DNA of 64,000 bases, taken from NCBI RefSeq assembly GCF_026930205.1, contig NZ_JANHOI010000001.1, positions 186,001-250,000 of the forward strand. The letters are read 5' to 3'. The DNA is from Bartonella sp. 220B. GTDB taxonomy: Bacteria; Pseudomonadota; Alphaproteobacteria; Rhizobiales; Rhizobiaceae. Numbering within the stretch: position 1 is the stretch's first letter; the number at the start of each line of letters is the position of its first letter. The translations under genes and the position numbers were made by a program. Shown piece after piece: positions 29,847-39,168 of the stretch. The notes under the pieces are model-generated. The model did not search any database. It saw nothing but the letters and a program-made list of their open reading frames with translations, and had not been told where the DNA came from.

Positions 29847-31073
29847 ATGACTACTGAAATCCGTGTTCCTACTTTGGGCGAATCGGTTACCGAAGCGACA
29901 GTTGGCAAATGGTTTAAAAAACTTGGTGAAGCTGTTGCTGTGGATGAGCCCTTGATTGAATTAGAAACCGATAAAGTGACAGTTGAGGTTCCTTCGCCTG
30001 TTGCGGGAAAATTATCTGAAATCATTGCAAAGGAAGGCGATACGGTTGAAGTGAATGCGCTTTTGGGAATGGTTGAAGCTGGAGCAGCTGGTGTTGTTAA
30101 ATCACCGTCGCCTTCTGAGACGTTTGTACCAACAACTCCATCTAAATTGGAGCAGCCTTCTTCAAGCAGTACAATGCCTCCTGCTCCTTCAGCAGCAAAA
30201 TTGATGGCTGAAAATAATATTGCAAAAAAGGATATTTTGGGTTCTGGAAAACGCGGGCAAATTCTCAAAGAAGATGTTCTTAATGTGTTAACACAAGGAG
30301 TAAAAACGCCATCTCCTGCTGTTTCTGCATCCAGTGTCTCTGAGTCCAGTTCTTCTTCTGCTTCTGTTCAGGAAATACGTGAGGAACGGGTTCGTATGAC
30401 GAAATTGCGTCAAACAATTGCACGCCGTCTTAAGGATGCACAGAATACAGCGGCAATGTTAACCACATTTAATGAGGTTGATATGTCTGCGGTGATGGAT
30501 TTACGCAAGCGTTATAAGGATCTTTTTGAAAAGAAACATGGTGTTAAGCTTGGGTTTATGGGATTTTTTACCAAGGCTGTTTGTTATGCGTTAAAAGAAC
30601 TTCCTGCTGTTAATGCGGAAATTGATGGGACAGATATTATTTACAAAAATTATGTTAATGCCGGAATTGCCGTTGGAACGGATAAGGGACTTGTCGTTCC
30701 TGTTGTTCGTGATGCAGATCAGATGTCATTGGCAGAAATTGAAAAAGAAATTGGACGTTTGGGCCGTCTTGCTCGTGATGGAAAATTAGCCGTTTCTGAT
30801 ATGCAAGGCGGAACTTTTACCATTACTAATGGTGGAGTTTATGGATCATTAATGTCAACGCCGATTTTGAATGCACCACAGTCTGGTATTTTGGGAATGC
30901 ATGCTATTAAAGAGCGGGCAATGGTTATTGATGGTCAAATTGTCATTCGTCCTATGATGTATTTGGCGCTTTCTTATGATCATCGTATTGTAGATGGTCA
31001 AGAAGCTGTGACTTTCCTTGTGCGTGTTAAGGAAAGTTTAGAAGATCCGGAACGCCTTGTTCTTGACTTGTAA
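29847..31073 (+). CDS. sucB: Dihydrolipoyl succinyltransferase (E2 of the 2-oxoglutarate dehydrogenase complex)
   Basis: The 408-residue protein has one lipoyl domain (residues 1-77, lipoylated Lys in [11 protein letters not shown]), a Ser/Pro-rich linker, an E1/E3-binding domain (about 112-148), a second Ser-rich linker and the catalytic domain. The catalytic His and Asp lie in [13 protein letters not shown]. It transfers the succinyl group from SucA to CoA. A single lipoyl domain is normal for SucB. Confidence 0.96.
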   Translation: MTTEIRVPTLGESVTEATVGKWFKKLGEAVAVDEPLIELETDKVTVEVPSPVAGKLSEIIAKEGDTVEVNALLGMVEAGAAGVVKSPSPSETFVPTTPSKLEQPSSSSTMPPAPSAAKLMAENNIAKKDILGSGKRGQILKEDVLNVLTQGVKTPSPAVSASSVSESSSSSASVQEIREERVRMTKLRQTIARRLKDAQNTAAMLTTFNEVDMSAVMDLRKRYKDLFEKKHGVKLGFMGFFTKAVCYALKELPAVNAEIDGTDIIYKNYVNAGIAVGTDKGLVVPVVRDADQMSLAEIEKEIGRLGRLARDGKLAVSDMQGGTFTITNGGVYGSLMSTPILNAPQSGILGMHAIKERAMVIDGQIVIRPMMYLALSYDHRIVDGQEAVTFLVRVKESLEDPERLVLDL

Positions 31074-31104
31074 AATGCAGTTTTCAGGATGAAAGGAAAA
31101 ACGG

Positions 31105-32511
31105 ATGTCTTATGATGTGGTTGTGATTGGAGCGGGACCTGGTGGCTATGTCGCAGCAATAAAAGCAGCGCAACTGGGGCTTAAAACAGCAATTATTGAA
31201 AAGCGTACGACGTTGGGAGGAACATGTCTTAATGTTGGTTGTATTCCTTCTAAGGCGTTGCTACATGCTTCGGAAGTGTTTGCGGAAACGCAACATGGCT
31301 TTGAAACACTTGGTATTTCTATTGCAAAATCAAAACTTAATCTTGATCAAATGATGGCGCATAAAAAAGCTGTTGTTACAGCCAATACCAGTGGTGTCTC
31401 TTTCTTGATGAAAAAAAATAAAGTTGACACTTTTTTTGGTACAGCCAAAATTTTAGCCGCAGGTCAAATTGAAGTTGTTGCTAGGGATGGTAACAGACAA
31501 ACAGTCGCAACCAAGAATATCATTATTGCTACGGGTTCAGAGAGTTCAGGTATCCCAGGTGTCAATGTTGAAATTGATGAAAAGGTTGTTGTCTCTTCTA
31601 CGGGAGCTCTTGCTCTTGAAAAAGTACCAGCGCGTATGATTGTTGTTGGTGCTGGTGTTATTGGTTCAGAGCTTGGTTCAGTTTGGAGTCGCTTAGGCGC
31701 TAAAGTAACCATTATTGAATATCTTAATAAAGTTTTAGGATCAATGGATGGTGAAGTTTCACGGCAGTTCCAAAAAATAATGGAAAAACAGGGAATTGAA
31801 TATAAGACGGGTGCAAAAGTGACAGCTATTACGCAATCTGGTTCAAGAGCTCAAGTGAGCTTTGAAGCGGTAAAAGGTGGTGAAACTGAAACTTTAGAGG
31901 CTGATGTTGTGCTTATTGCTACTGGACGTTCTCCATATACGGAAGGTCTTGGTTTGGAAGAGGTTGGTATCAAAGTGGATGAACGTGGTTTTATTGATAT
32001 CGATGCGCATTGGCAGACCAATATTCCAGGAATTTATGCAATTGGTGATGTTGTTAAAGGACCAATGTTAGCGCATAAGGCGGAGGAAGAAGGTGTTGCT
32101 GTAGCAGAAATTTTGGCAGGTCAAAAAGGGCATGTTAATTTTGATGTTATTCCTAGTGTTGTCTACACACAGCCTGAAATTGCCAGTGTAGGAAAGACAG
32201 AGGAAGAATTGAAAGCTGCCGGTATTGAGTATAATGTGGGTAAATTCCCTTTTATGGCTAATGGTCGTGCACGTGCGATGCAAAAAAATGATGGGTTTGT
32301 TAAAATTCTTGCCGATAAAAAGACAGATCGGGTTTTGGGGGGACATATTTTTGGATTTGGTGCTGGTGAAATGATCCATGAAATTGCGGTCTTAATGGAA
32401 TTTGGTGGTTCATCAGAAGATTTAGGACGTTGTTGCCATGCGCATCCTACGTTATCGGAAGCAGTGCGAGAAGCAGCTTTAGCAACATTTGCTAAACCAC
32501 TGCATATTTAA
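31105..32511 (+). CDS. lpd: Dihydrolipoyl dehydrogenase
   Basis: The 468-residue flavoprotein (E3) reoxidises lipoyl groups. It shows the FAD fold VIGAGPGGYVAA, the redox disulfide GGTCLNVGCIPSK, the NAD fold VVGAGVIGSELGSVW, and the C-terminal His-Glu pair in HAHPTLSE. Its place after sucB suggests it serves the 2-oxoglutarate complex first, although E3 is often shared. A bidirectional terminator follows about 90 bases later. Confidence 0.96.
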   Translation: MSYDVVVIGAGPGGYVAAIKAAQLGLKTAIIEKRTTLGGTCLNVGCIPSKALLHASEVFAETQHGFETLGISIAKSKLNLDQMMAHKKAVVTANTSGVSFLMKKNKVDTFFGTAKILAAGQIEVVARDGNRQTVATKNIIIATGSESSGIPGVNVEIDEKVVVSSTGALALEKVPARMIVVGAGVIGSELGSVWSRLGAKVTIIEYLNKVLGSMDGEVSRQFQKIMEKQGIEYKTGAKVTAITQSGSRAQVSFEAVKGGETETLEADVVLIATGRSPYTEGLGLEEVGIKVDERGFIDIDAHWQTNIPGIYAIGDVVKGPMLAHKAEEEGVAVAEILAGQKGHVNFDVIPSVVYTQPEIASVGKTEEELKAAGIEYNVGKFPFMANGRARAMQKNDGFVKILADKKTDRVLGGHIFGFGAGEMIHEIAVLMEFGGSSEDLGRCCHAHPTLSEAVREAALATFAKPLHI

Positions 32512-32602
32512 TTCTCTAGATGCGCTTGTTTGCGCTCTGTAACTCTTTCTGAAAAAGGCTAAGATACACATTTTTGTAAATTTATGTGTTGGAGGTTTAT
32601 GA

Positions 32603-32637
32603 AAAAACCGCCTCTTTCAAAGGGCGGTTTTTCTGTA
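32603..32637. terminator. Bidirectional Rho-independent terminator between lpd and the polyamine genes
   Basis: The stem 32603-32612 with 32623-32632 is a perfect 10-bp A5CCGCC/GGCGGT5 palindrome with a 10-base loop. It ends in T on the plus strand and reads as T on the minus strand too. It lies between the convergent lpd and the gene ending at 32663, so it can stop both. Confidence 0.85.
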
Positions 32638-32662
32638 TTTGTTTCTGGTAGTGGAAATAGGT

Positions 32663-33901
32663 TTAGAATTGTAACTTTTTCTCTTCTTGTTGTTCTCTTA
32701 TCCAAGTTGAAAGCCCCATATGATCAAGATATTTGAGGAAAGGGCGTGAGGGTAATTCTTCTACATTGACCATGGTTTTAACATCCCATTTTCCGGTGGC
32801 AATAAGAAGAGCGGCAACAGCTGCTGGTACTCCAGCTGTGTAAGAAATGCCTTGTGCACCGGTTTCATGAAAAGCTTGTTTATGATCAGCGATATTATAG
32901 ATAAAAACTTCTCTTGGCTTTCCATCTTTTTCGCCTTTAATAAGGTCTCCAATACAGGTTTTTCCTGTATAGTTTGGTGCTAAAGAAGCTGGGTCAGGTA
33001 AGACGGCTTTTACCACTTTTAAAGGAACAACCTCTTGATCCTCTGCTGTTTTAATGGGTTGTTCGGATAAAAGTCCGAGATTTTTCAAAACGGTAAAAAC
33101 AGTGATGTAGTGTTCACTAAATCCCATCCAGAAGCGAATATTTTCAACATTGAGATTTTTAGATAATGAATGAATTTCATCATGTCCTGTCATATAAGCT
33201 TTTTGCTTTCCAACAACGGGAAGGTCCCATTCATGGCTGACTTCAAACATTTGATTGGAAACCCATTTTTTATTTTGCCAAGACCATACCTTTCCTGTAA
33301 ATTCTCGAAAGTTAATTTCTGGATCAAAATTCGTAGCAAACCAACGTCCATGGTTTCCGGCATTAATATCGATAATATCAATATCGGTGATTTTATCAAA
33401 ATAACATTCACGCGCTAACGCTGCATAAGCGTTTACAACACCTGGGTCAAAGCCTGCACCTAAAATAGCTGTTATACCAGCCTTTTCACATTCTTGGCGT
33501 CTGGGCCATTCATAATTGCCATACCAAGGAGGTGTTTCACAAACTTTCAAAGGGTCTTCATGAATTGCAGTATCGATATAAGCGCATTTTGTTTCAATAC
33601 AAGCTGAAAGAACAGACATGTTAAGAAAAGCCGACCCAACATTGATGACAATTTCACATTTTGTTTTTTGGATGAGTTTTATGGTTTCTTCTACATTCAT
33701 TGCATTGAGCGCATGCCCTTCAAGAACCCTTTGTTCTTTCATTGCGTTTTTTTCTTTAATGGAAGCAATAATGGTTTCACATTTTTTGAGTGTTCGTGAA
33801 GCAATATGAATGTCACCGAGAATATCGTTGTTTTGAGCACATTTGTGCGCGACAACTTGTGCAACACCTCCAGCACCAATAATGAGAATATTTTTCTTCA
33901 T
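32663..33901 (-). CDS. Carboxy(nor)spermidine dehydrogenase, saccharopine dehydrogenase family
   Basis: The 412-residue protein has an N-terminal NAD(P) fold (IIGAGGVAQVVAH) and the saccharopine-dehydrogenase C-terminal domain, with AILGAGFDPGVVNAYAALA in the middle. Together with the neighbouring decarboxylase it fits the carboxynorspermidine/carboxyspermidine dehydrogenase family. That family condenses aspartate semialdehyde with a diamine and reduces the product. It lies 56 bases downstream of the nspC-like gene, probably in one operon. Whether the product is spermidine or norspermidine cannot be told from sequence. Confidence 0.85.
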   Translation of the reverse strand: MKKNILIIGAGGVAQVVAHKCAQNNDILGDIHIASRTLKKCETIIASIKEKNAMKEQRVLEGHALNAMNVEETIKLIQKTKCEIVINVGSAFLNMSVLSACIETKCAYIDTAIHEDPLKVCETPPWYGNYEWPRRQECEKAGITAILGAGFDPGVVNAYAALARECYFDKITDIDIIDINAGNHGRWFATNFDPEINFREFTGKVWSWQNKKWVSNQMFEVSHEWDLPVVGKQKAYMTGHDEIHSLSKNLNVENIRFWMGFSEHYITVFTVLKNLGLLSEQPIKTAEDQEVVPLKVVKAVLPDPASLAPNYTGKTCIGDLIKGEKDGKPREVFIYNIADHKQAFHETGAQGISYTAGVPAAVAALLIATGKWDVKTMVNVEELPSRPFLKYLDHMGLSTWIREQQEEKKLQF

Positions 33902-33957
33902 TGTCGATTCGTCTCCTTTTCAATACTGTTGTATAACGTTTCTTGAACGGTTATTTT

Positions 33958-35055
33958 TTATGAAAGACTTTTCAGATAGTCATTATAACTAAATTGGCGT
34001 TGCACTGTTAATGTACCATCAAATTCTTTAATAACAATAGCGGGCATTGCAACGCCATTAAACCAATTTTTCTTAACCATTGTATAGCCTGCTGCATCTT
34101 GAAAAGATAATCTATCACCGACTTTAAGCGGCTCAGGAAAATGAAATGTTCCAAAAATATCACCGGCAAGACAGGACTTTCCACAGACCATAATTTCATG
34201 AGGGCCCTGATTGGGCTCTAATTTGGCATTTTCACGATAAATGAGAAGATCAAGCATATGGGCTTCAATTGAGCTATCAACGATAGCGAGTTTTTTTTCA
34301 TTATATAACGTATCAAGAACACTTACTTCTAGTGTGGTGCTTTTTGTTATAGCGGCTTCTCCTGGTTCTAGAAAAATGGTGACACCATAGGTTTGTGAAA
34401 AATGTTTTAAACGTTTTGCAAAAGTTTCTAGAGGATAATTTTCAGCTGTAAAATGAATTCCACCACCAAGGCTTATCCAGTCAACAGCAGCAAAAAGTTC
34501 TGCGAATTTTTCTTCCATATGATTCAGCATTTGATTAAAAAGATTAAAATCGGCATTTTCACAATTATTGTGAATCATGAGTCCATTGATAAAGGGCAGA
34601 ACTTTTTTTATAGCGCTTTTGTTGATTTCTCCTAAGCGACTAAAAGGGCGAGAAGGATTGGCAAGATCAAAATTAGATGTGCTGATTCCTGGATTTAATC
34701 TTAGTCCTCGTTGAATGGTTTTTGTTTTATCAGCAAAACGTTGAAGTTGTTGGATGGAATTAAAAATAATCTTATCTGCGTAACCACAGGCTTCATCAAT
34801 CTCATGATCTGCCCAAGCAACCGAATAAGCATGGGTTTCTTTGCCGAATTTTTCTCTTCCCAAACGCAATTCATAAAGGGATGATGATGTGGTTCCATCC
34901 ATAAATTCAGACATTAAATCAAAGACACTCCATGTAGCAAAACATTTCAAAGCAAGCAAAATTTTTGCTCCAGATATTTCGCGTAAGCGCGTGATAATTT
35001 CCATATTTTTTATGAGTTTAGATTTATCTATCAGATAATAGGGAGTTCTTATCAT
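33958..35055 (-). CDS. nspC: Carboxy(nor)spermidine decarboxylase
   Basis: The 365-residue PLP enzyme belongs to the alanine-racemase-fold decarboxylases. The PLP Lys is in LLALKCFATW near residue 37, and FLEPGEA and VCGKSCLAGD are family motifs, the latter holding the active-site Cys. It removes CO2 from carboxyspermidine or carboxynorspermidine to give the triamine. It is the first gene of the leftward pair and starts at ATG 35055. The pathway replaces S-adenosylmethionine-dependent SpeD/SpeE in many alphaproteobacteria. Confidence 0.9.
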   Translation of the reverse strand: MIRTPYYLIDKSKLIKNMEIITRLREISGAKILLALKCFATWSVFDLMSEFMDGTTSSSLYELRLGREKFGKETHAYSVAWADHEIDEACGYADKIIFNSIQQLQRFADKTKTIQRGLRLNPGISTSNFDLANPSRPFSRLGEINKSAIKKVLPFINGLMIHNNCENADFNLFNQMLNHMEEKFAELFAAVDWISLGGGIHFTAENYPLETFAKRLKHFSQTYGVTIFLEPGEAAITKSTTLEVSVLDTLYNEKKLAIVDSSIEAHMLDLLIYRENAKLEPNQGPHEIMVCGKSCLAGDIFGTFHFPEPLKVGDRLSFQDAAGYTMVKKNWFNGVAMPAIVIKEFDGTLTVQRQFSYNDYLKSLS

Positions 35056-35121
35056 TGTTTATCCATTCTCTTTTGAAGGATCTTATTGTGAAGTTTAACG
35101 TTTAATATAAAGAGCAACAGA

Positions 35122-35661
35122 ATGTCTCAAAAAAAAAGGAGGTTTGTTTCTCTAGCTGTAAAAAAATTTTCTGTAACTGCATTTTGGTTTTGTGATGATG
35201 AGATTTACGTTATGTGTGTGAAAAAAAAATTATATTATGCTTTAGCTCTTATATTCGTTAGTGGTTTTTTCATGATAACAATCAACATTGTTTATTGGGG
35301 AAAAAATAAGAATGATGTTGAAGCCAAAGTGGCTTCTCAGGTTTTTATTCCAGAAAGTACGACGCCTCTGGTTTTTACGGGACGTAGAGAACTTAACGGT
35401 TTTAAAGGGTATCATAATTATCGGCGTGGTTACCGTAAGTATAGAGATAATTGGTGGTATCCTGAAGCAGCCTTTGTTGTATTGCCACATCTAAATGCAA
35501 AACACATGCTCTTGAAAGGTATATCAGATGCGAAAAAACTGCCTCAAGAGCATATTGAATCTTGTCGTGCGCGTTATCGCTCTTATAATAAAAATGATAA
35601 CAGTTATCAACCTTTTTATGGGCCTCGTAAGCAGTGTCTTTCGCGCTTTTTAAAAGGGTAG
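35122..35661 (+). CDS. BA14K-like domain protein, membrane anchored
   Basis: The 179-residue protein has a C-terminal BA14K motif: HIESCRARYRSYNKNDNSYQP followed by GPRKQC, with the paired cysteines of this Rhizobiales family. A hydrophobic segment at about residues 36-55 could be an anchor or an uncleaved signal. An internal ATG at 35212 (residue 31) would place that segment at the N-terminus and may be the true start. BA14K proteins are cell-envelope antigens in Brucella with lectin-like activity. The middle region is Tyr/Arg-rich. Confidence 0.75.
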   Translation: MSQKKRRFVSLAVKKFSVTAFWFCDDEIYVMCVKKKLYYALALIFVSGFFMITINIVYWGKNKNDVEAKVASQVFIPESTTPLVFTGRRELNGFKGYHNYRRGYRKYRDNWWYPEAAFVVLPHLNAKHMLLKGISDAKKLPQEHIESCRARYRSYNKNDNSYQPFYGPRKQCLSRFLKG

Positions 35662-35905
35662 AAGTTGTTAAACGTGAAAAATTTCTATCGAATCTTGTCG
35701 TATTCGTTCCTGTTCTAAAATTAAAGAGGGGGAATTTATATGATGCGTATTTTTTCACGCAACAGTTGTTTTTTAAAAATTTTAAGTGCTTTTAAGTTTT
35801 ATTAAATCTTATTATCGTAAGTGCGGGATGAGGGGGTGACAATATAAATTATAAATTTTTATTTTGTTTATGACAAAATATTAAGGACTGTAGGGAGCTT
35901 AAAGA

Positions 35906-38827
35906 ATGACAATACGGGAAGCAATGTTGATATTGCTCGTTTTGCTCCCCTTTGGTGGAAGTGCTGTTATAGGTTTCTTTCGTTCGACAGCAAAAAATAA
36001 TGAAGCATGGTTTGCTGGTATCATTGCACTTTTCAGTCTTCTTTTTACAATAATACTTTATCCAGCCATACATGGCAATCACGTCGTGCGTTTAGATATT
36101 TCATGGCTTTCAGAGTGGGGTGTTGATTTGATTCTCCGTATGGATGGTTTATCATGGCTTTTTTGCTTGCTCATTACGGGAATTGGGCTGCTTATTGTTG
36201 TCTACGCGCGTTATTATATGGATCCAGCGGATTCTGTACCGCGGTTTTTTTCTTTTTTCCTAGCTTTTATGGGCTCAATGACGGGAATAGTTTTGTCAGG
36301 AAATCTCGTCTTTTTGGTTGTGTTCTGGGAACTCACCAGTATTTTTTCTTTTTTATTGATTGGGTATTGGTATCACAATGCGAGTGCGCGTGAAGGGGCG
36401 CGTATGGCTTTAACAATCACAGGTTTTGGTGGTTTTGCCCTTTTTATTGGGGTTTTATTGATTGGATTCATCGTTGGCAGTTTTGATTTGGATAAGGTGT
36501 TGCAGTCTGGAGATATGATCCGGTCAAGTTCTCTTTATAATTTTGCCCTTATTTGTATTTTATTAGGAGGATTAACAAAGAGTGCACAGTTTCCTTTTCA
36601 TTTTTGGTTGCCCAATGCTATGGCTGCTCCAACGCCCGTATCGTCTTATTTGCATTCGGCGACAATGGTGAAAGCAGGATTATTTTTGCTTGTTCGTTTA
36701 TGGCCCGTCCTCTCTGGAACAGAATCTTGGTTTTGCCTCGTTGGTTTTTCAGGTCTCTCAACCCTTTTGCTTGGTGCCTATTTTTCTATGTTTCAGCAAG
36801 ATTTGAAAGGGTTGCTTGCTTATTCGACGATTAGTCATCTTGGATTGATTACCACGCTTTTAAGTCTTGGTAGTCCGCTTGCATGTGTTGCTGCGATCTT
36901 TCATATGGCCAATCATGCTACTTTTAAAGCTTCTTTATTTATGGCTGCTGGCATTATTGATCACGAAACAGGAACCCGTGATATGCGTAAACTGACAGGT
37001 CTTTATCGTTCTATGCCTATTACAGCAACTCTTGCTTTGGTTGCAAGTGCGGCGATGGCTGGAGTTCCTTTGTTAAATGGTTTTTTATCAAAAGAGATGT
37101 TTTTTGCTGAAGCAGTTGAAATGCATATGGAGTCGTGGCTCGACTGGATTGCACCTTATGTAGCAACATTGGCGAGCTTGTTTAGTGTGACTTATTCTAT
37201 ACGCTTTATTCACGGCGTCTTTTGGGGATCAAAACCTCTTCATTTACCCGAAACGCCACATGAACCACCGCATTTTATGCGTTTACCAATGGAACTTTTG
37301 GTCTTTATTTGTTTGGCAGTTGGTATTTTTCCTAATGTAACAATAGGACCTATTTTGGATAATGCGGTTGTGTCTGTTTTAGGACCAATGACAGTTCCTT
37401 ATAGTTTAGCTGTTTGGCATGGAGTTAATACCCCGTTAATGATGAGTTTGGGGGCTTTATTAGGGGGTGGATTGCTCTATGCTCTTGGGCACCGTTATTT
37501 TTTATCCTGTGATGATGGAGCCCCTTTCTTTCGCCATTTAAATGGACCGCGTATTTTTGAGCGCATTCTCGCCATTATTTCTTGGAAATGGGCACGCGCT
37601 TTGGAAGCTATTTTATCAACGCGCTGTTTGCAAATACAGTTGCACTGGATTTTTGGTGTGTGTTTTGTCTTTGTTGGTTTTTTGCTTTGGTGTGATGGTT
37701 TGATTTCAGCAGGTTCTTTACCGCTTTTTCCACTTGATATTCCTTTTGTTGTTCTTTGGTTGGTTGGTGGATTGTGCGCACTTTTAGTTGCTTGGCAAGC
37801 AAAATTTCACCGTCTTGCTTCACTTATGCTGTTGGGGGGAGCCGGCTTGATGACTTGTGCAACCTTTTTATGGCTCTCTGCACCTGATTTGGCAATAACA
37901 CAGTTGGTTGTTGAAGTGGTGACAACCGTTCTATTATTGCTTGGTTTGCGGTGGTTGCCTAAACGTTTATATAATCCTGCTCCAATCTCTGTTCATTTTT
38001 TTGTGCGTTTACGCCGTATGCGTGATTTCTTTATAGCTCTTGTCGGAGGTGCAGGGGTAGCGTGGCTTTCCTTTGCCATGATGACACGTTCTCAAGGGAC
38101 AACAATTTCTGATTTTTTTCTGACGAATGCTTATTCTGCGGCTGGGGGGCGCAATGTTGTGAACGTGTTGTTGGTTGATTTCCGTGGTTTTGATACCATG
38201 GGCGAAATTGTCGTTTTGGGCGTTGTTTCACTCACTGTTTTTACTCTTTTACGGCGGTTTCGTCCTGCTCCTGAAAGTATTGATGCGCCTTTTCAACAAC
38301 GTATTCAAAAAGCTTTTGATATGGAACATCCTGATCGGGATGTAGGGGATACAGTATTGAATTATCTTACTATTCCTGCTGTTATGATGGGATGGCTCTT
38401 TCCGGTTATTATCGCTTTTTCGATTTATTTATTTCTACGGGGGCATGATCTTCCTGGGGGGGGATTTGTCGGTGGTGTGACGTTAGCGATAGGCTTTATT
38501 TTGCAATATCTTGCACGTGATATTCGTTGGATAGAAAGTCGTTTGAGGGTTCTACCTTTACGTTGGATGGGGGGTGGCTTATTGCTATCAGTTGCAACGG
38601 GAGGTGGAGCTTGGTTGGTTGGCTATCCTTTTTTAACGTCCTTTTTTCAATATATTGATTTTCCATTGATTGATAAGGTTCCCATAGCATCCGCTTTTTT
38701 GTTTGATTGTGGTGTGTTTTCTCTTGTGTTTGGAGCAACAGTTCTCATTTTAATTGCACTTGCACACCAGTCCATTCGAAGTTACCGAATTGGTAAGAGA
38801 CCTCTTTTGAAAGAGAAGGAGGATTAA
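35906..38827 (+). CDS. mrpA: Na+(K+)/H+ antiporter subunit A fused to B (MrpA/MrpB, PhaAB)
   Basis: The 973-residue polytopic membrane protein has the complex I NuoL-like antiporter module in its first 500 residues (ELTSIFSFLLIGYWYHN, KSAQFPFHFWLPNAMAAPTPVSSYLHSATMVKAG by position). A further membrane domain follows, and a C-terminal MrpB domain with RGHDLPGGGFVGG is fused on from about residue 815. It is the largest subunit of the proton-driven cation exporter. The A-B fusion is normal in rhizobial Pha systems. The next gene starts on its last base; TAGGGAG precedes the ATG. Confidence 0.95.
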   Translation: MTIREAMLILLVLLPFGGSAVIGFFRSTAKNNEAWFAGIIALFSLLFTIILYPAIHGNHVVRLDISWLSEWGVDLILRMDGLSWLFCLLITGIGLLIVVYARYYMDPADSVPRFFSFFLAFMGSMTGIVLSGNLVFLVVFWELTSIFSFLLIGYWYHNASAREGARMALTITGFGGFALFIGVLLIGFIVGSFDLDKVLQSGDMIRSSSLYNFALICILLGGLTKSAQFPFHFWLPNAMAAPTPVSSYLHSATMVKAGLFLLVRLWPVLSGTESWFCLVGFSGLSTLLLGAYFSMFQQDLKGLLAYSTISHLGLITTLLSLGSPLACVAAIFHMANHATFKASLFMAAGIIDHETGTRDMRKLTGLYRSMPITATLALVASAAMAGVPLLNGFLSKEMFFAEAVEMHMESWLDWIAPYVATLASLFSVTYSIRFIHGVFWGSKPLHLPETPHEPPHFMRLPMELLVFICLAVGIFPNVTIGPILDNAVVSVLGPMTVPYSLAVWHGVNTPLMMSLGALLGGGLLYALGHRYFLSCDDGAPFFRHLNGPRIFERILAIISWKWARALEAILSTRCLQIQLHWIFGVCFVFVGFLLWCDGLISAGSLPLFPLDIPFVVLWLVGGLCALLVAWQAKFHRLASLMLLGGAGLMTCATFLWLSAPDLAITQLVVEVVTTVLLLLGLRWLPKRLYNPAPISVHFFVRLRRMRDFFIALVGGAGVAWLSFAMMTRSQGTTISDFFLTNAYSAAGGRNVVNVLLVDFRGFDTMGEIVVLGVVSLTVFTLLRRFRPAPESIDAPFQQRIQKAFDMEHPDRDVGDTVLNYLTIPAVMMGWLFPVIIAFSIYLFLRGHDLPGGGFVGGVTLAIGFILQYLARDIRWIESRLRVLPLRWMGGGLLLSVATGGGAWLVGYPFLTSFFQYIDFPLIDKVPIASAFLFDCGVFSLVFGATVLILIALAHQSIRSYRIGKRPLLKEKED

Positions 38828-39168
38828 TGGAAATTATTCTTTCTTTAGGTATTGGTGTTCTTGTTGGATCAGGCATTTGGCTGGTTTTACGTCCACGAAC
38901 TTTTCAGGTTATTCTTGGGTTATCTTTGCTTTCCTATGGCGTTAATCTTTTTATATTTTCAATGAGTAGACTGCGTAGCAATGCTGCGCCAATTGTTGAT
39001 CCTTCTACAGTAATCAATCCAGAGAATTATGTTGATCCTCTTCCGCAAGCTTTGGTTTTAACAGCAATTGTGATTGGTTTTGCAACAACAGCTTTATTTT
39101 TAGTGATTCTTCTCGTTTCACGTGGATTAACAGGGTCAGATCATGTTGATGGACGTGAGGTGCAGTGA
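38827..39168 (+). CDS. mrpC: Na+(K+)/H+ antiporter subunit C
   Basis: The 113-residue protein has three membrane helices and resembles NuoK, as MrpC does: GVLVGSGIWLVLRPRTFQVILGLSL begins the family pattern, and DPLPQALVLTAIVIGFA is the conserved NuoK-like motif. It overlaps the preceding and following genes by 1 and 4 bases, so expression is tightly coupled. Confidence 0.93.
   Translation: MEIILSLGIGVLVGSGIWLVLRPRTFQVILGLSLLSYGVNLFIFSMSRLRSNAAPIVDPSTVINPENYVDPLPQALVLTAIVIGFATTALFLVILLVSRGLTGSDHVDGREVQ

Noticed and set aside
39106-39126. TCGTTTCACGTGGATTAA in mrpC as a parS site
   Set aside because: Only the left half and core match; the right arm GAAACA is lost, giving several mismatches.
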